In this document: positions 7,079 through 13,762 of the stretch, one piece after another
How the letters are laid out: the number at the start of each line of letters is the position of its first letter
Numbering within the stretch: the first letter of the stretch is position 1
NCBI GenBank assembly: GCA_964405405.1
Contig: CAYONT010000041.1
Coordinates: 1 to 17,772, forward strand
Direction: 5' to 3'
Source of the DNA: CAMCYM01 sp964405405
GTDB taxonomy: Bacteria > Bacteroidota > Bacteroidia > Flavobacteriales_D > Sanyastnellaceae
DNA: 17,772 nucleotides
The notes under the pieces: model-generated
Seen by the model: the letters and a program-made list of their open reading frames with translations, nothing else
Databases searched by the model: none
Told to the model about the DNA's origin: nothing
Position numbers and translations under genes: made by a program

Positions 7079-7675
7079 ATGAAAACTCGTTCCCTCCTCA
7101 CTTGGACCCTGGCGGGTACCACGCTGTTTGCCACCACCTTGGTGGGTTGCAAAGACAAAGAAGAAACGGCCGTCTCCACGCCAGAAACCCGCGGTGAAAC
7201 CCGCGTGGTGGAGTATTGCTCCGGTGACCAGTACCTCTCCAACGGGGAATACTTCCGTGCATCTGCGACCGGCAGCAGCCCCCAGCGGGAAATCGCCAAG
7301 AAGATCGCCCGTCAGAATGCCGAGGCCACCCTCGCCCGAGCCATTGAGGTCACCGTGGAAATCGTCGCTGAGAACCAGGCCACCCAGCTCGGGTTCAACA
7401 CCACAGAAGAGGCCACCAGCAAGTTCAATGAACTCAGCCGGTCGATCGTCAACAAGCAACTGAGTGGCGCCATCACCATCTGCCAAGAGTTGACCATGAC
7501 CCCGGACAACAAATACATCTCCTACCTCGCCATCGAACTCAGCGGTCAGAAACTCGCCGATGCTTATGCGGAAGGCCTGAAGGCAGATGAGCGCATCCGG
7601 GCGGAGTACAACTACGAGCAGTTCAAGGAGACCTTTGAGCAGGTCATGGAGCAACAGCGCAACAAGCGGCCGTAA
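7079..7675 (+). CDS. Small LPP20-like lipoprotein
   Basis: This 198-residue lipoprotein has signal peptide residues 1-23, lipobox LVGC and lipidated cysteine C24. The charged run KDKEE directly after the cysteine resembles the lipoprotein export signal that sends Bacteroidota lipoproteins to the cell surface. Residues about 58-165 repeat the LPP20 pattern of the upstream protein: YFRASATGSSPQREIAKKIA, a long Ala-rich helix ending ATLARAIEVTVEIVAENQAT, a second helix with LSRSIVNKQLSGAI, and the final strand ISYLAIELSG. The C-terminus is a charged amphipathic helix (about 175-198). A 67-bp gap with a hairpin precedes it, so it may be cotranscribed with, or have its own promoter beside, the three-gene unit. 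It is probably an ancient duplicate of the LPP20 module. The molecular role is unknown. Confidence 0.78.
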   Translation: MKTRSLLTWTLAGTTLFATTLVGCKDKEETAVSTPETRGETRVVEYCSGDQYLSNGEYFRASATGSSPQREIAKKIARQNAEATLARAIEVTVEIVAENQATQLGFNTTEEATSKFNELSRSIVNKQLSGAITICQELTMTPDNKYISYLAIELSGQKLADAYAEGLKADERIRAEYNYEQFKETFEQVMEQQRNKRP

Positions 7676-7681
7676 TGGGCT

Positions 7682-7695
7682 GCCCGCCTGCGGGC
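7682..7695 (+). terminator. GC-rich hairpin after the small LPP20-like gene
   Basis: GCCCGC-CT-GCGGGC begins 7 nt after the TAA of the plus-strand gene. The inner pairs must open to make a real loop, and no T-tract follows, so it is a weak terminator candidate. It lies just beyond the stop of the convergent trpG/pabA-like gene. Confidence 0.35.
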
Positions 7696-7699
7696 GGAA

Positions 7700-8377
7700 T
7701 CAGGTTCCCGGAGCCCGGGCCGCATCTTGTGGCCCGGGCTTCGTGCCTTCGGGCCCACCCCAGACCGGGGTCAAAGAGGGAACCGGCGGATGTTGCTTTC
7801 GGTAGACCGCCACAGAATCCAGCCAGTTCCGCAACATCCGGTCGCCCTCCGGCGTCAGCACGGATTCGGGGTGGAACTGAATGCCTACGATGGGCAACGT
7901 GCTGTGCCGGAGGGCCATGGGCAACCCCGATTCATTGCGGGCCGTGATGTGGAGCACGGCTGGCCAATCCTCTTCATCGACCACCCAGCTGTGGTAGTGA
8001 CCGATCGGTGTCGGCCGGGACACGCCCGCAAACAGGCCCTCCTGCTCGAAGGTGGTCAGTGCCGTTTGTTGACCATGCAGCACCTCGGGCAGGTTGCGCA
8101 GCATCGCCCCGAAAGATTCCGCAATGGCCTGCATGCCGAGGCAGACCCCGAGGACCGGAATGCGTTGCGCTGCCGCCACCGTGATCAGGTTCATGAGCTG
8201 TCCCGCCTCGGCAGGCAACCCCGGACCCGGCGAGAGCACGATGCCATCGTACCCCGTCGTCGCCATCGGTTGGATGGCATCGTTGCGGTGCACATCCACC
8301 TGGGCCCCGGAACGGACCAGATAATGCTGCAGATTCCACGTGAAGGAATCGTAGTTGTCGAGCAGAAGGATGCGCAT
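7700..8377 (-). CDS. Glutamine amidotransferase of anthranilate/aminodeoxychorismate synthase (TrpG/PabA type)
   Basis: This 225-residue protein is a class I glutamine amidotransferase that supplies ammonia to a chorismate-using partner (TrpE or PabB). Motifs are LLLDNYDSFTWNL (4-16), LSPGPGLP with the oxyanion-hole region (48-55), the nucleophile C79 in LGVCLGMQ, GHYHSW (126-131), and H169 and E171 in QFHPESVLTPEG completing the catalytic triad. All catalytic residues are present. The ATG at 8377 begins exactly at the conserved MRILLLDNYDSF; upstream in-frame codons are non-homologous. TrpG and PabA cannot be told apart by sequence alone, and no trp or pab gene is adjacent. The oddity is the C-terminus: after the usual end (about residue 190) there is a Pro/Gly-rich tail to residue 225. 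Its codons overlap a strong hairpin, as if the natural stop had been lost. Confidence 0.92.
   Translation of the reverse strand: MRILLLDNYDSFTWNLQHYLVRSGAQVDVHRNDAIQPMATTGYDGIVLSPGPGLPAEAGQLMNLITVAAAQRIPVLGVCLGMQAIAESFGAMLRNLPEVLHGQQTALTTFEQEGLFAGVSRPTPIGHYHSWVVDEEDWPAVLHITARNESGLPMALRHSTLPIVGIQFHPESVLTPEGDRMLRNWLDSVAVYRKQHPPVPSLTPVWGGPEGTKPGPQDAARAPGT
7712..7740. terminator. Strong GC hairpin between convergent genes, inside the trpG/pabA tail
   Basis: AGCCCGGGCC (7712-7721) and GGCCCGGGCT (7731-7740) are perfect inverted arms with a 9-nt loop, extendable by a G-U and a G-C pair on the outside. It sits 36 nt after the plus-strand gene's stop and within the last dozen codons of the minus-strand gene. 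It can act on either strand but has only a short TTC after it on the plus strand, not a full U-tract. Confidence 0.5.
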
Positions 8378-8390
8378 GGGATGGTGGATG

Positions 8391-8398
8391 CAAATTTG
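8391..8398 (-). promoter_or_regulatory. Possible -7 element for the trpG/pabA-like gene (palindromic CAAATTTG)
   Basis: CAAATTTG on the minus strand differs from TAnnTTTG only at the first base and ends 13 nt before the ATG at 8377. It reads the same on both strands, so orientation is assigned only from its neighbour. No -33 TTG is evident. Confidence 0.25.
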
Positions 8399-8468
8399 GC
8401 ATATCGCCTGTGGCTTGCGTTCCATCGTTGAAAACTTAATCTCCGGACGGAAGCTCCGTGGAAATTCG

Positions 8469-8476
8469 TAGTTTTC
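8469..8476 (+). promoter_or_regulatory. Candidate -7 element TAGTTTTC for ridA
   Basis: TAGTTTTC matches TAnnTTTG except for the last base and ends 4 nt before the ridA ATG, the same spacing seen at ispH. It would give a transcript starting at or beside the start codon. A small hairpin (ACGGA-AGC-TCCGT, 8447-8459) lies just upstream. Confidence 0.35.
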
Positions 8477-8480
8477 GCCC

Positions 8481-8867
8481 ATGTCGCAAACCGTTCAAAC
8501 ATCCCAAGCTGCTGCACCCGTGGCGGCTTACAGCCAGGCGGTCACCGCTGGAGATTTGCTCTTCGTGAGCGGACAGATTCCCATGGATCCCGCCACCGGC
8601 ACCCTGGTCGGCGACAGCGTGGAGGCTGCTACCCGGCAGAGCCTCACGAACATCACCCGGATCTTAGAGGCCGCTGGGTCCCACCTCGGACAGGTGGTGA
8701 AAGCAACGGTGTTCCTCATCGATGCCGCCGACTATGGCGGGATGGACGCCACCTACCGGGAGATCATGCCCGAGCCCTTCCCCGCACGGGAAGCCGTTTT
8801 TGTGGCCGGATTGCCCCGGGGCGCTCGGGTCGAAATCTCGGTCATCGCCCACCTCAAGCGGGGCTGA
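8481..8867 (+). CDS. ridA: RidA family reactive intermediate/imine deaminase
   Basis: This 128-residue protein has the family's usual length. It is a cytoplasmic trimer in known members and hydrolyses reactive 2-aminoacrylate/2-iminobutanoate made by PLP enzymes, releasing ammonia and 2-oxoacids. Motifs are VAAYSQAV with Y17, LLFVSGQIPMDPATG (26-40), the catalytic arginine R103 in FPAREAVFVA, and LPRGARVEISVIA with E118 near the C-terminus, so the active-site set of true RidA is complete. The ATG at 8481 directly precedes the conserved N-terminus. It is divergent from the trpG/pabA-like gene by 103 bp and is followed after 14 bp by a small membrane-protein gene in the same direction, so the two probably share a transcript. 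Confidence 0.93.
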   Translation: MSQTVQTSQAAAPVAAYSQAVTAGDLLFVSGQIPMDPATGTLVGDSVEAATRQSLTNITRILEAAGSHLGQVVKATVFLIDAADYGGMDATYREIMPEPFPAREAVFVAGLPRGARVEISVIAHLKRG

Positions 8868-8881
8868 ACCCGCAGCAACCC

Positions 8882-9046
8882 ATGTTTTTCAAGAAGATCC
8901 TGTACTACCTCAATCCGCTCAACCTGTTCAAACGGGAGGAAGGGGCCGAGGTGAACCTGCGCGTGATGCACGGCATCAACAAAATCAGCTTTCTGGTCTT
9001 CCTGCTGTGCTTGTTGGTGATGGCGATTCGTTGGGCGTCGCGCTGA
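8882..9046 (+). CDS. 54-residue single-pass membrane microprotein, DUF6728-like
   Basis: The frame ATG 8882 to TGA 9046 encodes 54 residues. The N-terminal half is basic and amphipathic (FFKKILYYLNPLNLFKRE), followed by VNLRVMHGINKIS (24-36) and one transmembrane helix (about 36-49), ending RWASR. The MHGINKIS block before a single helix is what I remember of DUF6728, a short Bacteroidota-specific family of unknown function. Position (14 bp after ridA, same strand), coding-like codon choice and the conserved block support a real gene. The family name is from memory and needs a profile search. Confidence 0.75.
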   Translation: MFFKKILYYLNPLNLFKREEGAEVNLRVMHGINKISFLVFLLCLLVMAIRWASR

Positions 9047-9049
9047 GGC

Positions 9050-9091
9050 GCACGTGTCCGCCCCCGCGGGAGCGTGGACCCGACTTCGTGC
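9050..9091. terminator. Possible nested hairpin between convergent microprotein and lptD-like genes
   Basis: GCACG (9050-9054) pairs with CGTGC (9087-9091), GTCC (9056-9059) with GGAC (9076-9079), and an inner CCC/GGG (9061-9070) forms the tip. The whole 45-bp convergent gap is thus potentially folded. There is no T-tract and internal loops are uneven, so this is only a candidate bidirectional terminator. Confidence 0.3.
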
Positions 9092-11569
9092 TCAGAAGAT
9101 GATGCGGCCATCCGAGCCGCGGGCTTCGATTTTCAAGTCGCGCAACATCGATGCCTTGATGTTGAGCCGGACCATGAAACTCTGACGGAAACCATTGGGA
9201 ATCCATTGGAAGTTCAGCTCCCAGCAGTGGAGGTCCCAGTAGAGGTTGAGCTGAGAAGGGGTGAATTCCCGGGAGATGAGATCGTAGCCGGATTGAACAT
9301 CCAGTTTCCAACGGTCCCAGAGGGTGACCCCTCCTCGGAACACCACCCCTTGGTCGATGATGGCCGTGTCCCGTTGGAAGGCGGGCAACCAGACCCGGTT
9401 GAGCTGGACCGTGTAGTCGAGCCGGGCGTTCCAGGGGAAGTCCGCATTGGGGGCCGATTGGAGGGGAAGCCCCCAGGCCGCGTTGAGCCGGGTGAGCCGA
9501 AGACCGCCTTCCGACAGCGGGATGAACCGGTCCACGCGGCGGCCCAAGGAGTCCCGTTGGTAAGCGCTTTGGGTTGCCGTCAGGTTCACAGAAACCCGAT
9601 CGAAGAGCGTGGTGAAAGCCCGGGTTGTGACGTCGCTGAGGCGAACCGAATCCGCCAGCATGTTGTACTGGAACGACGTCACCAGGTTGTCGATGAGCTT
9701 CACCTTTCGCGGGGCGTCCCCGTCCGGGTCCTGCACCTTGGCTTCGAGGTTTTGGCTCAGCGAGAAGTTGATGGATCCGGCGGCCGCGATGTCTTGGGGC
9801 TGGAAACGATTGATTGAGAATGGGTTGAAGGCGATTTGGCCTTCGCCTGCCGCCAATTGCCTCGTCCGCAGCTGTTCCGGATTGTAGGCCAAACCAACCG
9901 AAGGGCTCAACACGTGCCGCACCGCGGTCACCCGCCGGTCCGGGCCCCGCTCGAAGGTTCCGTAAAACCGGGTCGAAGCATCCGCTGACACACGCCAGTC
10001 CCGCGTGGTTTGCCAAACCGACAACGTGTCCTGGTCCAGCCCCCAGACGCCGGGGCTCGTCTCCACCGCCTGGGCATCGATGGCCCGCAGGGTCCAGTAC
10101 TCGTTGTAGCTGGCCTGCGGAGTGATGCTCACGAAGCCCAGCCGCAAGGCGGTGGAGGCGGTCAGGTTGTGCTTGATGCCGTGGCGCAGGATCATCTCGT
10201 CCCAGGCGCGGTTCTGGAGGACGCTGTCCGTGGCCGACAGGGTTTGCTCGAAGCGCGAGGATCCCGCCACAGCGAGTTCGCTCCAGAACTTGCGATGGCC
10301 GGGGCGCATCTGCAGGAGTTGGGCCAGGGACGTCCGGGCGAGGTTGAGGGTCAGCGACGGCAGGGTCACCTCCACCTGACCGGTGCGGGAGTTCTGGGAA
10401 TGGCGGGCACTCGAAGCGAGCGAAATCGGTCGCCCCCGGAAGCTGCGCGACCACTGGATGCTCGACTGGAACGTGTTCGACAGGTATTCCTGCTGCGTGC
10501 TGCTGAGGTTGTTTTGGAAGTTGTTGGCGCTGCCGAAGTTCACCGACGCATTGAAGCGGCTCAGGGGGCGGGACTTGGCGTCCTGCGCGTGGTTCCAACG
10601 GACAAAAAACGTCCGGTCGATGGACAAGCTGCTGCTGCCCGTGTACCCGAGTCGCCGGTTCTGGAAGCTGAGCTGGACGTCCCCTGCGCCGCGGTACCGG
10701 ACGTTGTAGCGCGTTTGGTTCCGAACTGCCCAGCTGCCCCCGGTGTAGATGTCCGCCAGCAACCGGGTGTCTGCGTAGTTGCCGATGGGCAGGTAGTAGC
10801 CCAAATCCTTCAGAAAGAACCCCAACTCCCGGCCATCCCCGTAGCCCGGCATGAGCAACCCGTGGCTGCGTTTCTCCGGCGCCGTGGGGAACCAGCCGAA
10901 GGGCAGGGCCAGCGGGGTGGGAATCTTGCGGAACTTGAGGTAGAACGGTCCGGTGACCACCTTGTCCCCCGGAATCATGATGGCCCGTTGGAGGTGGAAA
11001 TGGAAGTGGGGATTGGGGGCATCGCAGGTGGTGAACTTGCCGTGGGCGACGTGGATGCGCTCATCTTCCTGTCGTTTTGCCACGCCGGCATGGAAGTACG
11101 CTTCGCCCTGCACGGTCACGGCCTGGGTGCTGATGCCCCTGCGGGTGCGCAGGTCGAAGCAGAGGGATTCCTGCTCGAACTTCATGTCGCCCTGCTGGAG
11201 AACGGGGCGACCGACCCATGCTCCGGTGGAATCCCTTCGGCCCCAGGCACAGGCCTTGTCCTCGGCACGGTAGAACACGATGTGGTCCGCCTCGAGCCGG
11301 ATGTCGTCCATGGCGACCCACGCCGCGCCGTAGAGCCGGACGAGCCCGCTGTCCGCGCGCATCAGGGTGCTGTCCCGCGCTCCCCAGGTGACGGGAGCCG
11401 GGAGGGCGCGCGGACGGAGCCCGGGACCGGCTGGTGGAGAAGATGTGGAATCGGTTTGGCCTACAACCTGCCCGCAAAACCCCACGCTTATCCACAGCGC
11501 AATCCTCAAAATCCGCAGGCGGCATACCGGCGACCCGCTCGGCAACGTTCTAAATTTGAACAAGGGCAT
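9092..11569 (-). CDS. lptD: LptD/OstA-like outer-membrane LPS assembly protein
   Basis: LptD inserts lipopolysaccharide into the outer leaflet of the outer membrane. This 825-residue protein has a signal peptide ending near QVVGQ (about residue 38). An OstA/LptA-like beta-jellyroll region follows (about 65-200), with LMRADSGLVRLYGAAWVAMD, IRLEADHIVFYRAEDKACA and FTTCDAPNPHFHF. The LptD core signature comes next (LPFGWFPTAPEKRSHGLLMP, GFFLKDLGYYLPIG), then a long beta-barrel domain with repeated aromatic/alternating strands, ending in IIF, a C-terminal aromatic suited to BAM recognition. This is the Bacteroidota form, not a close E. coli homologue. The ATG at 11569 overlaps the start of the divergent amidase gene by two bases. 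An in-frame TTG at 11509 also gives a good signal peptide (LRIALWISVGF). A perfect minus-strand TAGTTTTG box 11 nt upstream favours the ATG. Confidence 0.9.
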   Translation of the reverse strand: MPLFKFRTLPSGSPVCRLRILRIALWISVGFCGQVVGQTDSTSSPPAGPGLRPRALPAPVTWGARDSTLMRADSGLVRLYGAAWVAMDDIRLEADHIVFYRAEDKACAWGRRDSTGAWVGRPVLQQGDMKFEQESLCFDLRTRRGISTQAVTVQGEAYFHAGVAKRQEDERIHVAHGKFTTCDAPNPHFHFHLQRAIMIPGDKVVTGPFYLKFRKIPTPLALPFGWFPTAPEKRSHGLLMPGYGDGRELGFFLKDLGYYLPIGNYADTRLLADIYTGGSWAVRNQTRYNVRYRGAGDVQLSFQNRRLGYTGSSSLSIDRTFFVRWNHAQDAKSRPLSRFNASVNFGSANNFQNNLSSTQQEYLSNTFQSSIQWSRSFRGRPISLASSARHSQNSRTGQVEVTLPSLTLNLARTSLAQLLQMRPGHRKFWSELAVAGSSRFEQTLSATDSVLQNRAWDEMILRHGIKHNLTASTALRLGFVSITPQASYNEYWTLRAIDAQAVETSPGVWGLDQDTLSVWQTTRDWRVSADASTRFYGTFERGPDRRVTAVRHVLSPSVGLAYNPEQLRTRQLAAGEGQIAFNPFSINRFQPQDIAAAGSINFSLSQNLEAKVQDPDGDAPRKVKLIDNLVTSFQYNMLADSVRLSDVTTRAFTTLFDRVSVNLTATQSAYQRDSLGRRVDRFIPLSEGGLRLTRLNAAWGLPLQSAPNADFPWNARLDYTVQLNRVWLPAFQRDTAIIDQGVVFRGGVTLWDRWKLDVQSGYDLISREFTPSQLNLYWDLHCWELNFQWIPNGFRQSFMVRLNIKASMLRDLKIEARGSDGRIIF
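11551..11558 (+). promoter_or_regulatory. -7 promoter element TAAATTTG for the amidase run
   Basis: TAAATTTG is a perfect match to the Bacteroidota -7 consensus TAnnTTTG and ends 9 nt before the amidase ATG at 11568. It lies inside the N-terminal codons of the divergent lptD-like gene if that gene starts at 11569. A -33 TTG is not obvious. Confidence 0.55.
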
Positions 11570-12683
11570 GAATCAACGTTCAAAACTAACCAATCGCGCG
11601 GTGCTTTGGGGCCTGTTCCTCGCCGTAGGTCTCTTCGCCGCGTTCACCCCGGCCCCTCCGGCCATGGTGGTGGTCATCGACGCGGGGCACGGCGGGGAGG
11701 ATCCGGGCAACCTGGGCACCGGCCGCTACAAGGTGACTGAGAAGCACGTCACGCTCGATGTGGCCACGCGGCTCAAGAAGCTCATCCAGGAACGGCATCC
11801 AGAGGTGAAAATTGTGATGACCCGCACGGGGGATACGTTTCCGACGTTGAAGGACCGGGTGCGGATCGCCAACGAGAGCCGGGCGGACTTGTTCATCAGC
11901 GTGCACTGCGATGCGTTCACGAAACCCACGGCGGTGGGGTCCTCCACTTTTGTGATGGGGATGCACAAGAGCGAAGAGAGCATGCGGGTCGCCATGCAGG
12001 AGAACGCAGCCATCTTCCGTGAGAAGGACTACGAGAACCGGTACGACGGCTTCGACCCGAAGGATCCAGACACGTACATCGCGCTTTCGCTTCGGGAATC
12101 GGTTTTCCTGAACCAGAGCTTGGAGTTTGGTGCCCTGGTCCAGTCCCAGTTTCGGGACCGGGTGGGCCGGGTAGACCGCGGGGTGCGGCAGGCGGGGTAC
12201 TATGTCATCTCGTTCACCAACATGCCCAGCACCCTCATCGAACTGGGGTTCTTGACGAATTCTGCCGAAGAGGATTTTCTGGTGTCTGAGCAGGGCAAAG
12301 AGTACATGTCCTCCGCCATCTACCGAGCCTTCAAGTCCTACAAAGACAAGTACCACGGGAACGGGGGCGGTCCTGTTCGCGGCGAGCCCGCACCGCGTGT
12401 GCCTGCGCCTGAGAAAAGAGCCGAAGCTGTTTACCGGGTTCAAATCCTCGCCTCCGCCACACGAATTCCCAGTACGGACCCCCGGTTTGCCGGTCAGACC
12501 GAGGTTGTAGAGTATCTTCGCGACGGACTCTACAAATACGCGGTCGGAGCTGCAACTACTCCGGAGGCTGCTGAGAAGCTCAAAAAATCGCTGCGCGAAA
12601 ACGGGTTTCCGGGTGCTTTCGTGGTAGCTTTCCAAGGGGATGTTCCTGTCCCCATGGAGGCAAAAGGAAAGACCGGAAACTGA
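11568..12683 (+). CDS. N-acetylmuramoyl-L-alanine amidase (Amidase_3/AmiC type) with SPOR-like C-terminal domain
   Basis: This 371-residue exported zinc hydrolase cuts the amide bond between MurNAc and the L-Ala of the peptide stem in peptidoglycan. An N-terminal hydrophobic segment (11-26) is a signal peptide or anchor. The Amidase_3 domain spans about 33-250: H41 in VVVIDAGHGGEDPG, E58 in KVTEKHVTLDV, H113 in LFISVHCDAF, and E225 in STLIELGFLTN, matching the family's zinc ligands and catalytic glutamate. After a Pro-rich linker, residues about 285-360 (YRVQILAS, EYLRDGLYKYAVG, ENGFPGAFVVAF) look like a SPOR-type peptidoglycan-binding domain. The start at 11568 is chosen over an upstream in-frame start because it precedes the signal and lies 9 nt after a perfect -7 box. 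It is the first gene of a tight six-gene run and divergent from lptD. Confidence 0.92.
   Translation: MNQRSKLTNRAVLWGLFLAVGLFAAFTPAPPAMVVVIDAGHGGEDPGNLGTGRYKVTEKHVTLDVATRLKKLIQERHPEVKIVMTRTGDTFPTLKDRVRIANESRADLFISVHCDAFTKPTAVGSSTFVMGMHKSEESMRVAMQENAAIFREKDYENRYDGFDPKDPDTYIALSLRESVFLNQSLEFGALVQSQFRDRVGRVDRGVRQAGYYVISFTNMPSTLIELGFLTNSAEEDFLVSEQGKEYMSSAIYRAFKSYKDKYHGNGGGPVRGEPAPRVPAPEKRAEAVYRVQILASATRIPSTDPRFAGQTEVVEYLRDGLYKYAVGAATTPEAAEKLKKSLRENGFPGAFVVAFQGDVPVPMEAKGKTGN
11581..11588 (-). promoter_or_regulatory. -7 promoter element TAGTTTTG for lptD
   Basis: On the minus strand TAGTTTTG matches TAnnTTTG perfectly and ends 11 nt before the lptD ATG at 11569. It lies within the first codons of the amidase gene, so it faces the amidase -7 box at 11551-11558 across the shared start codons. 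No clear -33 element is visible. Confidence 0.5.
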
Positions 12684-12688
12684 TTCAA

Positions 12689-13762
12689 GTGGCGCGCATT
12701 TCGAAGGAATTCAAGCTCGGTGTAACGGTGGTGGTGGGCGTCGTCCTGCTCATCGTCGGCGTGAATTACCTGCGGGGGTTCAACCCCTTCAAAAAGGCGC
12801 AACGTTACTACGCCGTCTACGAAAAAATCGATGGTCTCTCAGTCTCCAATCCGGTCTTGGTCAATGGGTTCAAGGTCGGACAGGTCTCTTCTGTGCAGTT
12901 CTCCGAACGTGGTGATGGCTCCTTGATTGTCGCCTTCGACCTGCAGGAAATGGCCTTGAAACTCCCCGCGGACTCCAAGGCGAAGATCATCTCAAGCGAC
13001 CTCTTTGGCACCAAAGCCATCGATTTGATCGCCGGACAGTCGGCGGATTTGGCCTCGCCGGGGGACACGCTGCTGAGTGACATCGAGGTGGGCATTGCGG
13101 AGGCGGTGCGCATCGAGTTGCTGCCCCTGAAGAACAAAACGTCAGAACTCATCGATGGCGTGGATGACATCCTCGAGAACCTCAAGGCGGTTTTTGAGTC
13201 CGATGCCACGACGCAGCTTCCGGCCGCATTTGAGAGCCTTCAACGCACGGTGCGCACCTTGGAGCACACCAGCACCCAATTGGATGGAATGGTCACTGAA
13301 AACCGTGGCAACTTGCGGAGCATGTTGAGCCATGCAGACCAAATCGCTGCCAACCTGCGCAACCACAACGAAGCCCTGGCGAATGTGATTCAGAACTTCT
13401 CCCAGATTTCCGACACCCTGGCCGCAATTCAGTTCGCAGCGACGATGGCAAAGGCAGACAAGACCTTGGGGGAATTTGCAGCCATCACCGAGAAAATCAA
13501 CCGGGGTGAGGGCTCGCTGGGGGCGTTGATCCAATCGGATTCCCTCCACAATGGGCTGCTCCAAACCAACCGCGAGCTTCAGTTGTTGCTCAACGACTTG
13601 TACCTGAATCCATGGCGCTATGTGAAGGTCTCGGTGTTTTCAAAAAAGGACGAGAAGAAGTTGTCACAGAAAGAAATGGAAAGGTTGCGGGGCCTCATCG
13701 ATGAGCAGCTGGAGGAACGTGGTGGCGCATCGGGCTCTGCTCCTACCCCTGATGTCCCATGA
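12689..13762 (+). CDS. MCE/MlaD family lipid-transport protein
   Basis: This 357-residue inner-membrane-anchored periplasmic protein is of the mammalian-cell-entry (MCE) family. Such proteins carry phospholipids between membranes with an MlaE/MlaF-type ABC transporter. One N-terminal transmembrane helix (about 10-27) is followed by RGFNPFKKAQRYYAVYEKID and the MCE core (about 38-115): GLSVSNPVLVNGFKVGQVSS and KIISSDLFGTKAIDLIAG. The remainder (about 140-345) is long helical, heptad-rich sequence, as in MCE proteins that form helical tubes or needles. The start is GTG at 12689, 5 nt after the amidase stop, and fits the conserved ARISKEFKLG N-terminus. The stop overlaps the next gene as ATGA. 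No permease or ATPase partner is in the window; in Bacteroidota they are commonly elsewhere. Confidence 0.9.
   Translation: MARISKEFKLGVTVVVGVVLLIVGVNYLRGFNPFKKAQRYYAVYEKIDGLSVSNPVLVNGFKVGQVSSVQFSERGDGSLIVAFDLQEMALKLPADSKAKIISSDLFGTKAIDLIAGQSADLASPGDTLLSDIEVGIAEAVRIELLPLKNKTSELIDGVDDILENLKAVFESDATTQLPAAFESLQRTVRTLEHTSTQLDGMVTENRGNLRSMLSHADQIAANLRNHNEALANVIQNFSQISDTLAAIQFAATMAKADKTLGEFAAITEKINRGEGSLGALIQSDSLHNGLLQTNRELQLLLNDLYLNPWRYVKVSVFSKKDEKKLSQKEMERLRGLIDEQLEERGGASGSAPTPDVP

Noticed and set aside
8447..8459. Small inverted repeat ACGGA-AGC-TCCGT upstream of ridA
   Set aside because: A 5-bp stem with a 3-nt loop is common by chance at this GC content, and nothing ties it to a regulator.
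8985..10598. Minus-strand open frame of 537 codons overlapping lptD
   Set aside because: It is a Pro/Arg-rich out-of-frame shadow of the lptD-like coding sequence on the same strand.
10010..11740. Long plus-strand open frame of 576 codons
   Set aside because: It is antisense to the well-supported lptD-like gene, shows only Val/Arg/Gly-rich composition without a domain, and reflects the GC-rich codon bias of the true strand.
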